Origin: Deltaproteobacteria bacterium
GTDB lineage: Bacteria; Myxococcota_A; Polyangia; Haliangiales; Haliangiaceae
Assembly (NCBI GenBank): GCA_021413675.1
Contig: JAIOQA010000090.1
Coordinates: 100,100 to 164,099, forward strand
Reading direction: 5' to 3'
DNA: 64,000 nucleotides
Shown: one piece after another, positions 43,317 through 54,000 of the stretch
How the letters are laid out: each line of letters opens with the position of its first letter
Numbering within the stretch: position 1 is the first letter of the stretch
Notes under the pieces: model-generated
Databases searched by the model: none
Told to the model about the DNA's origin: nothing
What the model saw: the letters and a program-made list of their open reading frames with translations, nothing else
Position numbers and translations under genes: made by a program

Positions 43317-44027
43317 ATGAAGCTCCACGCGCACCTGATCGCACTGGCCATCGGCCTCGGTTCGACGGCGTCGGCCGCGCCGCGTTATCCGCATCCCCCG
43401 AGCGCCCACGCGAGCGATCCGGCGATCGCGCGCGCCGAGGCGCTGTGGATCGCCGCCGACAAGACCCGCGATCCGCTGCGCGCGACCAGGGCGTGGCAGA
43501 CCGCGGCCGCCGCCTTCGATGCGATCGCCGCGGACACGCACGCGGATCTGGCGGTCCGCACCGAGGCCGCGTACACGACCGTGCTGGCGTGGAAGAACGC
43601 GATCGATCGCGACCCGCGCGTGGTCGAGCCCGGGGCACGAGGCGACGGCGGCGCGCGTCCGTTCGACGCGAACACCGCGAGCTTCGTCGCCGCGATCACG
43701 CGCTTCGTCGTGCTCGCCCCGACCGCACCGGATGCGGTCGGCCTGCGGTTCCTGCGCGGCAACCTCCACCGCCGGTTCGGCCACGATGCGCTCGCCGAGG
43801 CCGACTTCGTCGCGATCCTCGATGACGATCGCGGCGCCGAGGTCGCGGAGTACGCGGCCAACCTGCTGCTCGATCTGCTCAATCGCGAGCAGCGCTACGA
43901 CGACCTGATCCGCTGGGTCCACGTCCTGCGCGCCGACGCGCCGTTCATGAAGGCGCACCCCGATCTCTCCGACACCCTCGCGCGGATCGATCAGCAGTGG
44001 CAGCGCCACCAGGCGGCACCGCACTGA
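43317..44027 (+). CDS. Secreted helical-repeat protein
   Basis: 236 aa from ATG at 43317; signal peptide ending GSTASA. The rest is helical: ARAEALWIAADKTRDPLRATRAWQTAAAAFDAIA, then LRFLRGNLHRRFGHDALAEADFVAILDDDRGAEVAEYAANLLLDLLNREQRYDDLIRW in sections, reading as TPR-like units. Divergent from the peptide/JmjC unit, sharing a 106-bp upstream region with GTTGCC repeats, so co-regulation is possible. Function unknown. Confidence 0.65.
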   Translation: MKLHAHLIALAIGLGSTASAAPRYPHPPSAHASDPAIARAEALWIAADKTRDPLRATRAWQTAAAAFDAIAADTHADLAVRTEAAYTTVLAWKNAIDRDPRVVEPGARGDGGARPFDANTASFVAAITRFVVLAPTAPDAVGLRFLRGNLHRRFGHDALAEADFVAILDDDRGAEVAEYAANLLLDLLNREQRYDDLIRWVHVLRADAPFMKAHPDLSDTLARIDQQWQRHQAAPH

Positions 44028-44033
44028 CGCGCG

Positions 44034-46262
44034 CTACTTCGGCGGCGTGTAGCTGACGCCGATGATCGGCAGGATCGGCAACCCGCGCGTGTACTCGGGC
44101 TTGCCGTCGGTGATCGCCTCGAGGCCCTCGGGGCTGCGGTAGTTGGTCGCGTTCTGCACGTCGAGGAACAGGTCCATGTCGCCCCAGCCGCGGTGCCAGT
44201 GGCGATCGGCGCGCACGTCGAGCGCGAAGAACGGCGGCAGGTTCGCCGACAGCGGCTCGCCAGGAATCGACACCTGGTTGCCCAGCTCGTCGACGGTCAT
44301 GCCGATCGACGGCGTGTAGGGATTGCCGGTCGCGAAGCGCACGCGCGCGCCGAGGGTCCACTTGCCGACCGTGGTCGATGCGCCGCCGTTGGCGTTGTGG
44401 GTCTGATCGAGCTCGTACGGCCGCCAGCCGGTGAACCGCTGCGGATCGTCGGTGCGCTCGGCGCGCGCGTAGGTGTACGACAGCCACGCGAACCAGCGCC
44501 CGACGTGGCGCTTGAGCGAGAGCTCGACGCCCATCGAGCGGCCGCGCCCGGCGTTCGCGCGGTACTGGAACGAGCCGAGCTGCGCATCGAACAGCTCCTG
44601 GAAGATCGGCCCGAGCCCGCCCTCGCTGCGCGCCGGCGGCTCCATCTCGTCGGGCCGCGCGACCGCGACCGGCAGGTCCCGCGACGAGATCGCGTAGCCG
44701 GTGATCGACGCGTGGATCGCCTGCGGCAGATCGACGTCGGCGCCGACGCTGGCGTGCATCGCCCAGCTCGAGCGCAGCGCCGGGTTGCCGACATCCGGAT
44801 CGAGATCGGCGTGGGTCGGCGGCTGGTGATACGCACCGAGCGCCTGGCGCAAGGTCACGCGGTCGGTGAGCTTGAGGCTGGTGCCGAGGCGCGGATCGAG
44901 CACCCACTCGCCCGTGTCGCCATAGTGCTCGAGCCGCACGCCGGGCCTGATCGTCAGCCTGCCGCCGGCGTTCAGGCGACCCTCGGTCCAGAAGCCGAGG
45001 TCGCTCGACCAGTCGGCGGTCGAGGAGTTCACCGGCGCGGCGACGCCGTCGACCGACACGGTCGTCGAGCCGAAGCGCCCGCCGCGCAGATCGAGGCCGC
45101 CGGCGAGCGCGCCCCAGCCGACGTCGTGGGTGAGCGACGCGCGCGCGCCGAACGGCAGCGACGCGCGCCGGTAGACCGCGGTGTTCGCCTCGGCGCTCGG
45201 ATTCTCACCATCCTGGCCCTCGAACGAGACGACGTCGCGGCCCAGCCACGGCGTGAGCACCAGCCGCGTGTCGCCCCAGCGCCGCGCGTACTGCAGGGCC
45301 GCGCGCGCGAAGCCCATGTTCGCGGTCGCGTCGATGGTCTTCACCTGATCGAAGCTGAAGAACCCGAGCGCGGTCAGCGCGCCGCGGCCGCGCTCGTCGC
45401 CGGTGGACCAGCGGATCTGGCCGTCGTAGTAGCGCGGCAACACGCGATCCTCGGGCGCCAGCACCCCGGCGAGGATCGCATCGATGTACGAGCGCCGGAC
45501 GGCGATGCTGAGCCCACCGCCTCCAGCCGGGCCATCGGCGCGCGCCGCCGAGTCGACGAGGTTAACGTCGCCCGCCGCGCGCCAGTGATCGCGGTGCGCG
45601 TCCTTGGTCGTGAGCGTGACGATGCCGCCCTGCCCGCGCCCGTACTCGGCGCCGAACCCGCCCGGCGTGAGCTCGATCGTGTCGAGCATCGCCGAGGGAT
45701 AGAACGAGGTGACGCCGCCGAAGTGAAACGCCAGCGGGACGTCGATGCCGTCGAGGTACACGCGCGTGTCGCGCGGGCTCTGACCGCGCAGCACGAGGCC
45801 GCCGAAGTTGAACGGCACGCGCGCGACGCCGGGCAGGCTCTGCAGCGCGCGCAGCGCATCGTTGGCCGCACCCGGGATCGCGCGGACCTCGTCGCCGGTC
45901 ATCTCGTACGAGGTCGGCTCGGCCTGCGCCGGCGCCTTGCCGGAGATCTCGACGACCTCGCCCGCCGCGGCGCTGGACTCGTCGAGCACGATGTCGACAT
46001 CGTCCGAGCCCGCGGTGACCGTCGCGGCCTCGTAGCCATCCGCCACCACCATCACCGACGCCGCGGAGGTGGCACCGGCCCGGGCGCCGGACAGCACGAA
46101 CCGACCCTCGGCGTCCGTCACCGCGCCCTCGACCGCGCCGCTCAGCACCGTCGCGCCGGCGATCGGCTGGCCCTTCGCGTCGTGCACGCGCCCGCGCACG
46201 TCATCGGCGAGCGCGCGCCCGGCGGCGAGGAGCAAGAGGAGGGTGGCGAGGGACGAGCGCAT
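44034..46262 (-). CDS. TonB-dependent receptor with carboxypeptidase-regulatory-like domain
   Basis: 742 aa from ATG at 46262 with signal peptide ending GRALA. A CarboxypepD_reg-like fold (about 20-90, [21 protein letters not shown]) precedes the plug ([55 protein letters not shown]). The 22-strand-type barrel fills the rest and ends [12 protein letters not shown], a less canonical C-terminus. No ligand can be predicted; no siderophore or transport genes are adjacent. Convergent with 43317 (6-bp gap) and divergent from msrB. Confidence 0.92.
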   Translation of the reverse strand: MRSSLATLLLLLAAGRALADDVRGRVHDAKGQPIAGATVLSGAVEGAVTDAEGRFVLSGARAGATSAASVMVVADGYEAATVTAGSDDVDIVLDESSAAAGEVVEISGKAPAQAEPTSYEMTGDEVRAIPGAANDALRALQSLPGVARVPFNFGGLVLRGQSPRDTRVYLDGIDVPLAFHFGGVTSFYPSAMLDTIELTPGGFGAEYGRGQGGIVTLTTKDAHRDHWRAAGDVNLVDSAARADGPAGGGGLSIAVRRSYIDAILAGVLAPEDRVLPRYYDGQIRWSTGDERGRGALTALGFFSFDQVKTIDATANMGFARAALQYARRWGDTRLVLTPWLGRDVVSFEGQDGENPSAEANTAVYRRASLPFGARASLTHDVGWGALAGGLDLRGGRFGSTTVSVDGVAAPVNSSTADWSSDLGFWTEGRLNAGGRLTIRPGVRLEHYGDTGEWVLDPRLGTSLKLTDRVTLRQALGAYHQPPTHADLDPDVGNPALRSSWAMHASVGADVDLPQAIHASITGYAISSRDLPVAVARPDEMEPPARSEGGLGPIFQELFDAQLGSFQYRANAGRGRSMGVELSLKRHVGRWFAWLSYTYARAERTDDPQRFTGWRPYELDQTHNANGGASTTVGKWTLGARVRFATGNPYTPSIGMTVDELGNQVSIPGEPLSANLPPFFALDVRADRHWHRGWGDMDLFLDVQNATNYRSPEGLEAITDGKPEYTRGLPILPIIGVSYTPPK

Positions 46263-46489
46263 CGGGACCGACCTCAGCAAGCCCGGGGCCATCGGACTCG
46301 CGCGGCCATCCCCGCGGTTGCCCGTGGGCGGCGGAGGTCGGTGCGAAGAACCCTTCACGCCCGATAGGGCCGTACGTTCACCATGTTGGATGTCTGACAG
46401 CGCGACCGTGCCGATCCTTGCCCGGCGCGGCATGGTGCGGCGTCACCTCCGGCCGCGGGCGCCGTATACAGGAGCCCAAGGAGATCCCG

Positions 46490-46936
46490 ATGACCACCTC
46501 CAGCACCGGCTTCGACATCACGCCGCTCGCGCCCGCGCGCATCGAGGCGCTCGCGCAGGACCTCTCGCCCGAGGAGCGCCACGTCATCCTGCACCACGGC
46601 ACCGAGCGCCCGTTCTGCGGCCTGTTCCTCGACAACAAGAAGGCCGGCACGTACACGTGCCGCCTCTGCGCCCTGCCGCTGTTCGAGTCGAGCGCCAAGT
46701 TCGACTCCGGCACCGGCTGGCCCAGCTTCTTCAAGCCAGTCGATCCCCAGCACGTCAAGGAGGTGACGGACGTCAGCCACGGCATGCGCCGCGTCGAGAT
46801 CCGCTGCGCGCGCTGCGACGGCCACCTCGGCCACGTGTTCGACGACGGCCCGCCGCCGACCTACCAGCGCCACTGCCTCAACTCGGTCTCCCTGGCGTTC
46901 GTCGACGCCGGCCAGGCCCTGCCCCTGCGCAGCTGA
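46490..46936 (+). CDS. msrB: Peptide-methionine (R)-S-oxide reductase
   Basis: 148 aa; AAGGAG (46479-46484) sits 5 nt before ATG 46490. MsrB signatures: zinc CxxC pairs (CRLC and CARC), [25 protein letters not shown] and catalytic Cys129 in RHCLNS. Reduces methionine-R-sulphoxide in oxidised proteins. No signal peptide, hence cytoplasmic. Confidence 0.96.
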   Translation: MTTSSTGFDITPLAPARIEALAQDLSPEERHVILHHGTERPFCGLFLDNKKAGTYTCRLCALPLFESSAKFDSGTGWPSFFKPVDPQHVKEVTDVSHGMRRVEIRCARCDGHLGHVFDDGPPPTYQRHCLNSVSLAFVDAGQALPLRS

Positions 46937-47020
46937 GCGCGCGGCTGCGCGGCCGCGCGAGTGCGCGGCTGCGACAGGAGGCCGCGCACCGATCGCGACC
47001 GGGATGCGCATCCTAGGGTC

Positions 47021-47326
47021 ATGAACCGCGATGGACTCGATGGAGTTCGCCAGGAGCTCCTGGCCGAGAGCGCTCTTAGCCTGGGCCTCGCCGCGGAGCG
47101 CATGCTCGCCGCGATCGCCGAGCTGCGCGCCTGGGACGCCGCCGGGCGCGGCCCCGGCCCCGAGCGCGCCGCGCTCGTCGACGCCGCTGGCGAGCGCACC
47201 TGGGGCTACGTCATCCAGCGCGAGGTGCTCGGCTTCCTCGACACCTCCGCGGCCCTCGACGTGCACGCGGTCCCCGCCGAGGTCCGCGAGCGCATGGGCG
47301 TGTTCCGCCGCCAGCGATCGGGCTGA
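47021..47326 (+). CDS. Small helical conserved protein (DUF6665-like)
   Basis: 101 aa from ATG at 47021; an upstream extension is Arg-rich and untranslated-looking. Pattern: GVRQELLAESALSLGLAAERMLAAIAELRAWD, then TWGYVIQREVLGFLD. This resembles DUF6665 proteins, but I am not certain of the family name. Soluble and helical, unknown role. Confidence 0.5.
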   Translation: MNRDGLDGVRQELLAESALSLGLAAERMLAAIAELRAWDAAGRGPGPERAALVDAAGERTWGYVIQREVLGFLDTSAALDVHAVPAEVRERMGVFRRQRSG

Positions 47327-47345
47327 CGCGCGCGAGCCGGGTCGG

Positions 47346-47876
47346 TCAGCGCGTCTCGAGCAAGCGGACGATGTCCTCGAGGCGCGCCAGGATCGCGCGG
47401 TTCACCGCGGCGGCCTCGCTGGCCGCGGCGGCCTCGGCCCGGACCTCGGCGGCCGGCGGATCGAACGCGCGGGTCGCGAGCGCCGGGCCGAAGGTCTGGA
47501 TCAGCGTCGCGAGTGCGTGGCCGGTTGGCGTCACCGGAAACGTGTTGTCGTATCCGACCGAGAGGCTGGTGGCCGCGTACAAGATGCCATCGAGTGGAGT
47601 CGCGCAGGCCGGGTTGTGACCGCGCTCGGCGAGATAGAATGCGAGGCCACCGCCGACCACGATCGCGAGCAACGTGTCGATCGGATCCTCCATCGCCTTC
47701 TGTCGGAGCTCCTGCTTGACCGAGGCGTAGCTGGCGTCCGGGCCACCGTCGAGAAACGCGAGCGCCATCGGCATCAGCGCGCCGAGGTTGTTGCCGAGTT
47801 CGCCGCCGAGCAGGCGACCGACCAGCGCGCCCGGGCTCGAGGAGAGGTCGCCAGTGCGATCGACAGGAGCCATCAT
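47346..47876 (-). CDS. Putative small ion-channel-like membrane protein
   Basis: 176 aa. One membrane helix (DTLLAIVVGGGLAFYLAERG) is followed by a re-entrant-looking segment LYAATSLSVGYDNTFPVTPTGHAL that resembles the K+ channel pore (TVGYGD-PVT-G) and a second hydrophobic helix (ATLIQTFGPAL). The C-terminal 40 residues are helical, Ala/Glu-rich, probably a coiled coil. SVGYDN deviates from the canonical TVGYG filter, so selectivity is open. A second possibility is an unrelated membrane family. Confidence 0.45.
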   Translation of the reverse strand: MMAPVDRTGDLSSSPGALVGRLLGGELGNNLGALMPMALAFLDGGPDASYASVKQELRQKAMEDPIDTLLAIVVGGGLAFYLAERGHNPACATPLDGILYAATSLSVGYDNTFPVTPTGHALATLIQTFGPALATRAFDPPAAEVRAEAAAASEAAAVNRAILARLEDIVRLLETR

Positions 47877-48085
47877 GCGTCACGCTACAGCACCCGCGCC
47901 GCTGACGCACGCCGCGCGGAAAGACGCGGATCGCCCACGCCGCATCCAACCCGCGTGACGTCCGCGACGCCTGGCAGAATCCATCCCGGGCGCGTTGGCG
48001 CCGATCGTCCCTTTCCGTGCGCCGACACCCGCCTTACGATGATCGGCATCGTGGATTGCGTGGGACGTCGAACCGGGGGGGCATC

Positions 48086-48820
48086 GTGAACCTGATCGAC
48101 GCATCGCTGCGTTTTCCGACGGTCATCTTCTCGATCGGCCTCGGCATCGCGCTCGTCTACTGGCTGTTCGTGCTGCTCGGCGCGCTCGACATCGATCTGT
48201 TCGGTCACGGCGACATCGGCGGCGGCCACGACGTCGCGATCGGCGGCCACGACGTCGGGATCGGTGACGCCGCCGAAGCGGGCAAGGCCGTCGGCCACGA
48301 TGGCGATATCGACGGCGCCGGTGGCGGCGGGATCTGGCATCTCCTCGGGCTCGGCTCGGTGCCGTTCACGATCTCGGTGTCGTTCATCTTCCTCGCGTGC
48401 TGGTGCGCCTCGCTCCTCGGGATGTCGTACGTGGACGCGGCGCTCGGCACCAACCCGTGGTGGCCGGTGCTGGTCTTGCCGCTGGTCGTCCTGGTCGGGC
48501 TGCCGCTGGCCGGGCTGGCGGTGCGCCCGCTGCGCGGCGTGTTCGCCCTGCGCGAGGGCAAGTCCAACAAGGACTACGTCGGCGCGACGTGCACGATCAC
48601 CACCGGCAGCGTCGACGATGGCTTTGGCCAGGCGACGATCGAGGACGGCGGCACGGTCCTGGTCATCCCGGTGCGCTGCGACCGCCCGGTGCTGGCGCGT
48701 GGCCACAAGGCCCTGATCATCGACTTCGATACGGTCCGCCACGTCTACGTGGTCGAGCCGGTTGTGGATATGCTCGGCGGGCCCGAGGGGGGCGCCGCCA
48801 CGGGGCGCGAGCCGAGCTAG
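48086..48820 (+). CDS. YqiJ-like OB-fold membrane protein
   Basis: 244 aa from GTG at 48086. N-terminal membrane helix (TVIFSIGLGIALVYWLFVLLG), an acidic/His/Gly-rich loop with repeated GGHDVxIG, two more membrane helices (FTISVSFIFLACWCASLLG and PVLVLPLVVLVGLPLAGLAV), then an OB-fold of the NfeD/YqiJ type (KDYVGATCTITTGSVDDGFGQATIEDGG...VIPVRCD). In E. coli YqiJ is encoded beside the flotillin YqiK; here too the flotillin gene follows after 65 bp. Confidence 0.75.
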   Translation: MNLIDASLRFPTVIFSIGLGIALVYWLFVLLGALDIDLFGHGDIGGGHDVAIGGHDVGIGDAAEAGKAVGHDGDIDGAGGGGIWHLLGLGSVPFTISVSFIFLACWCASLLGMSYVDAALGTNPWWPVLVLPLVVLVGLPLAGLAVRPLRGVFALREGKSNKDYVGATCTITTGSVDDGFGQATIEDGGTVLVIPVRCDRPVLARGHKALIIDFDTVRHVYVVEPVVDMLGGPEGGAATGREPS

Positions 48821-48885
48821 CTCGGCATCGGGGACACAGCCAGAGACAACGTCGGGGTGCGGCCAGTCGGCCGAGGAGTCGTTCT

Positions 48886-51015
48886 ATGGGTCAACAGATG
48901 GCACTGGTCCTGGTCGGCGTCGGCGCGGTGCTCGTGCTCGGCATCCTGGTGATGATCGCGCGGACCTGGCGGCAGGTCGACCAGGGGCGCGCGATGATCG
49001 TCAACAAGATGGGCACCGAGCCGAAGGTGACCTTCACCGGCGCGATCGTGCTGCCGATCGTCAACAAGGCGGAGGTCATGGACCTCTCGGTCAAGATGAT
49101 CGACGTCGCGCGCAGCGGCAAGGATGGCCTGATCTGCGCCGACAACATCCGCGCCGACATCAAGGTCACCTTCTTCGTCCGCGTCAACAAGACCGTCGAC
49201 GACGTCCTGCGCGTGGCGCAGTCGATCGGCTGCCAGCGCGCGTCGCAGCAGTCGACCCTCGACGAGCTGTTCGCCGCCAAGTTCTCGGAGGCGCTCAAGA
49301 CCGTCGGCAAGAAGATGGAGTTCGAGCACCTCTACACCCAGCGCGATCTGTTCAAGGACCAGATCATCCAGGTCATCGGCAAGGACCTGAACGGCTACGT
49401 CCTCGATGACGCCGCGATCGACTTCCTCGAGCAGACCCCGATGGGCACGCTCGATCCGAGCAACGTCCTCGACGCGCTCGGCATCCGCAAGATCACCGAG
49501 ATCACGACCAGCGCGGCGATCGACACCAACCTGCTCAAGCAGCGCGAGCGCATGGAGCTCGGCAAGCAGAACCTGACCGGCGACGAGGCGGTGTTCCGCT
49601 TCGAGCAGCAGCGCGCCGAGGCCGAGGCCAAGAAGAACAAGGAGATCGCGATCGCGACCGCGCGCGAGGAGAACGAAGCGAGCCGCTTCCGCCTCGAGGA
49701 AGAGAAGCGCACGCACGTCGAGCGGCAGCGCGCCGAGGAGGCGGTGCAGATGGCCGAGCAGGCGAAGCTGCGCTCGGTGCAGGTCTCGGAGCAGGGGCGG
49801 ATCCGCGAGGTCGAGGTCGAGAAGGTGCGCGTCGCCAAGGCCCACGATCTCGAGGAGGTCGGCCGCAAGCGCGAGGTCGAGCTCAACTCGATCGACATGA
49901 ACAAGGCGGTCGAGACCGAGAAGCGCGGGATCGCGGACATCATCCGGGCCCGGGTTGCCGTCGACAAGACGGTCGCGATCGAGGAGGAGGCGATCAAGGA
50001 TCTGCGCACCGACTCCGAGATCAAGCGCCACAAGAACGTCACGATCATCAAGGCCGAGGCCGACGCCCAGGGCCTGTTCATCAAGGACATCAAGCAAGCC
50101 GAGGCCGAGCAGCAGGTCGCGCAGTCGCACGCCAAGCGTCAGATCATCCTGGCCGACGCGTCGATGGAGGCGTCCGACAAGGAGGCGCGCGCCGCGGTCC
50201 GCCGCAGCGAAGGCGCGCAGGCCGAGCACGCCGCCTCGGGCCTGGCCGCGGTCCGGGTCAAGGAGGCCGACGCGCTGGCGATCGAGAAGGTCGGCCTCGC
50301 CGAGTCGCGGGTCCGCGACGCCCAGGTCCAGGTCACCGATCGCGAGGGCCTGGTCATCGCCGAGAACGTCCGGCGTCGGGCCATGGCCGAGGCGTCGGGG
50401 CGCGAGGCCGAAGCCGGCGCGATCGAGAAGACCGGGCTCGCCAACGCGATCGCGCTGCGCGAGAAGCTGCTCGCCGAGGTCACCGGCAAGGAGGCCGAGG
50501 CCGGCGCGATCGAGAAGCGCATGCTCGCCGAGGCGCGCGGCATCGCCGAGAAGGCCGCCGCGATGAAGGTGCTCGACGGCGCGGCCCGCGGGCACGAGGA
50601 GTTCCGGCTGCGGCTCGACGCGGACCGCGCGATCGCGATGGAGCAGATCAAGGCCCGCGTCGTGATGACCGAGCAGCAGGCCAAGGTGATGGCCGAGGCG
50701 ATGACCCACGCCGACATCAAGATCGTCGGCGGCGACGGCCAGTTCTTCGACCGCTTCGTGCGCGCGGTCTCGCTCGGCAGCTCGATCGACGGCGTCGTCG
50801 ACAACTCCGAGGTCGTGCGCAACGCGCTCGGCGGGCGGCTGGACGGCAAGGCGCTCGCGCCGGGCGGTGACGGCGCGACCGAGGCGATGAAGATGAGCAC
50901 GATCGCCAGCATGCTGGGCGGCCTGATGGCCAGGGCCGACGACCCGACCCGGACCAAGCTGAAGACGCTGCTCGATCAGGCGCGCCAGCTCGGCGTCGAC
51001 GACAAGGTGACCTGA
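48886..51015 (+). CDS. Flotillin-family SPFH/Band 7 protein (YqiK-like)
   Basis: 709 aa. GAGGAG at 48873-48878 sits 7 nt before ATG 48886. One N-terminal membrane helix (about 5-25), then the SPFH domain (TWRQVDQGRAMIVNKMGTEPKVTFTGAIVLP by pieces) and about 400 residues of charged coiled coil rich in Ala/Glu/Lys with EAEAGAIEKxGLA repeats, the flotillin stalk. Oligomerises into membrane microdomain scaffolds. It is the middle gene of a tight operon with the YqiJ-like and giant ATPase genes. Confidence 0.9.
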   Translation: MGQQMALVLVGVGAVLVLGILVMIARTWRQVDQGRAMIVNKMGTEPKVTFTGAIVLPIVNKAEVMDLSVKMIDVARSGKDGLICADNIRADIKVTFFVRVNKTVDDVLRVAQSIGCQRASQQSTLDELFAAKFSEALKTVGKKMEFEHLYTQRDLFKDQIIQVIGKDLNGYVLDDAAIDFLEQTPMGTLDPSNVLDALGIRKITEITTSAAIDTNLLKQRERMELGKQNLTGDEAVFRFEQQRAEAEAKKNKEIAIATAREENEASRFRLEEEKRTHVERQRAEEAVQMAEQAKLRSVQVSEQGRIREVEVEKVRVAKAHDLEEVGRKREVELNSIDMNKAVETEKRGIADIIRARVAVDKTVAIEEEAIKDLRTDSEIKRHKNVTIIKAEADAQGLFIKDIKQAEAEQQVAQSHAKRQIILADASMEASDKEARAAVRRSEGAQAEHAASGLAAVRVKEADALAIEKVGLAESRVRDAQVQVTDREGLVIAENVRRRAMAEASGREAEAGAIEKTGLANAIALREKLLAEVTGKEAEAGAIEKRMLAEARGIAEKAAAMKVLDGAARGHEEFRLRLDADRAIAMEQIKARVVMTEQQAKVMAEAMTHADIKIVGGDGQFFDRFVRAVSLGSSIDGVVDNSEVVRNALGGRLDGKALAPGGDGATEAMKMSTIASMLGGLMARADDPTRTKLKTLLDQARQLGVDDKVT

Positions 51016-51039
51016 TGGGCGACAGGGCCTGAGCCGGCC

Positions 51040-54000
51040 ATGGCCGACGTCGACGCCGCCCTGACCGGCGGCAACTACGAGGTCCTGCGCGCGCGGCTCG
51101 CTGCCTCGGGGCAGGAGCTGCATCGCCGGGCCGAGGCGCTCAACGCGCGCCGCAAGCTCGTGTTCGGCGCGACCGAGCCCCAGCTGGTCGCGACCGAGCG
51201 GGTCCGCACCGAGCACAACTGCGCGCCGGTCGACATCGTCGCGGTCGGCGGCCAGCTGCTGCTGGGCTACAACGTCTTCCTCGGGCTCAAGGCCGAGACC
51301 AAGCTCGCTGACGTGCTCGCGCTGCACCGCTTCGAGGCGACCGCGGGCGGCGCGGCGGGCGATCCCGCGTTCGATACCTCGGCGTTGCCGCAGGACGGGC
51401 TCGGCGGGTTCCTCGTCGGGGCCAACCTCGAGCGCGACTTCGCGAACCTGTACCGCTACTACCGCGACGCGCGCTTGATCCGCCTGGCCAAGCGCGACAC
51501 CCAGTTGCTCGCCGTGTTCCAGGCCGGCGCGACCTGGCGCGATCAGAAGGTGCTGCGCTGGCGGATCGAGCCCAGCGGCGAGCTCGCCTACGTCGACGAC
51601 CGCGGCGATCGCGATCACGCGGCGCTGTTCCCGCCCCCGTACGACTTCGAGTGGAAGGAGGTCACGCGCGAGCACCAGGTGTCGGGCCGGCACCCGCACT
51701 ACAACCTGTTCGACACGCTCTTCGTCGAGTGCGTCGGCGGTGACCTCACGATCAAGGTCGAGAACAACACCGAGAGCGGTCGGGGCGTGTACTCCGAGCC
51801 GGTCGACGACGCGAACCAGTCGCTCGACGACGCCAGGATCTTCTACGCCCCGATCGGGAAGCCCGGCGGCCTGGTCGTGCTCAAGATCCTGCCGTTCCGG
51901 GAGACCGCGTGGCGCTACCTGGTGTTCGACGAGCGCTCGTCGAAGGTGGTGCGCGCCGACGGCATCGGCCAGGGCTGCCGCAGCCTGCCCGAGGATCACG
52001 GCGTCATCTTTCCCGGCGGCTACGTGCTGGTCGGCGGCGACCGCAAGACCTTCGACGGCGACGCGACCGAGTACGTGCTCGAGCGCGAGATCAAGTCGCC
52101 CAACGGCGAGGACGTGCTCTACGTCTATCACCGCGGCCACGACGGCACGTACCTGCTGTATCCGTACAACCTGATCGAGAAGGCGGTGGCCTCGCCGATC
52201 GCCTGCAACGGCTACTCGCTGTTCGCCGATGGCCGCATGGTCGTGATGCGCGGGACCTCGACCGAGCCGACTCGCGTCCACCCGATGCAGGTCTGGCGCA
52301 CGCCGTTCACGTCGGCCGAGCACGCCGCCAGCGCGCCCACCGACGGGAGCTACCTGGCCAAGGTCGGCAACGCGGATCTGGTGCGCGGGCTGTCCGACGC
52401 GCTGTCGATCGCGCGGCTCGCCGGCGCCGAGCAGCCAGCCCGCACCACGTTCGACGACATCCTCGCGCTGTCGACGCGCGCCTCGGACGCCTACTACTGG
52501 CTCGGCCACGCCGACGCCGGCGACCTCAAGACCGCGATCACCGACGTCAAGAGCACCGCCAAGCTGATCCTCGACGAGTACGAGAAGGTGCTCGCGCTCG
52601 AGGCGGCCGCGCGGCAGGCGCTGGCCGAGGCCGAGACCATGGTCGCCGAGCGGCTGCGCGCGACCCGGTCCGAGGGCTGGGACCGGATCGATCCGTTCCT
52701 CGAGGCGCTGACCGGGCTGCGCGGGTTGCGCGGCCAGCTGATCAGCAAGAAGGACATCCGCTTCATCGACGTCGCGCGCCTGGTCGCGCTCGAGCAGGAG
52801 GTGACGGTCGCGTTCGATCGCGTGACCACCGACTGCGTCGCGGTGCTGGCCAAGGGCGGCGCGTTCGGCGAGCTGGTGACGCGCGCCCAGACCCTGGCCG
52901 AGGGCGTCGGCGCGCTGGCGACCGCGCTCGAGGTCAAGCCGGTGCGCACGCAGATCGATGAGGTCGCGGGCGGCCTCGATCTGCTGGGCAACGTCGTCGG
53001 GTCGCTCAAGATCGACGACACCACCAAGCGCACGGTGATCCTCGAGAACATCACCGACGCGTTCGGCCAGGTGAACCGGGCCCGCGCGACGATCGAGAAC
53101 CGCTACCGCGAGCTCGCGACCAAGGAGGGCAAGGCCGAGTTCGGCGCCCAGGTGAAGCTCCTCACCCAGAGCGTGGCCTCGGCGCTCGCGCAGTGCGACA
53201 CGCCGGAGCGCTGCGATCAGGAGCTGACGCGCCTGCTGGTGCAGCTCGAGGAGCTCGAGGGCCGGTTCGCCGACGTCGACGAGCTGACCGAGGCGCTCGC
53301 GGTCAAGCGCGAGGAGATCGGCGACGCGGTCGGCGCGCGCAAGCAGCTGCTCTCGGCCGAGCGGCAGCGTCGGGCCGCCAACCTCGACAAGGCGGCGCGG
53401 CGGATCCTCGAGGGCGTCGCGCGCCGGGCGTCGAGCCTGGCCAGCGCCGACCTCGTCAACGCGTACTTCGCGTCCGACGCGATGGTCCAGAAGCTGCGCG
53501 ACATCGTCGCGGAGATGGGCACGCTCGGCGACAACGTCAAGGCCGACGAGCTCGAGGCGCGGCTCAAGACCGCGCGCCAGGATGCGCTGCGCGGCCAGCG
53601 CGACAAGGCGGATCTGTTCGAGGGCGGCGGCGAGCTGATCCGGTTCGGCGAGCACCGCTTCGCGGTCAACAACCAGCCACTCGAGCTGATGATCGTGCCG
53701 CACGAGGACGGCCTCGCCGTGCACCTCGCCGGCACCGACTTCTACGAGCCGATCGTCGACGCCCGGCTGACCGCGGCGCGCGCGCTGTGGCACCAGGATC
53801 TGCCGAGCGAGTCGCCCGAGGTCTATCGCGGCGAGTACCTCGCGGCCTCGCTGCTGGCAGAAGCCGAGGCCGGCGCCGACGGGTTGACGCTGCCCGCGCT
53901 GCACGACGCCGCGCGCGCCGGCACGCTGCCCGCACTGGTGCAGCAGCTGGCGCAGGCGCGCTACGACGAGGGCTACGAGCGCGGCGTCCACGACGCCGAT

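Noticed and set aside
43317..44027. The divergent secreted protein as part of the peptide/JmjC system
   Set aside because: It is on the other strand with no modification, transport or peptidase motif; only the shared upstream region links them.
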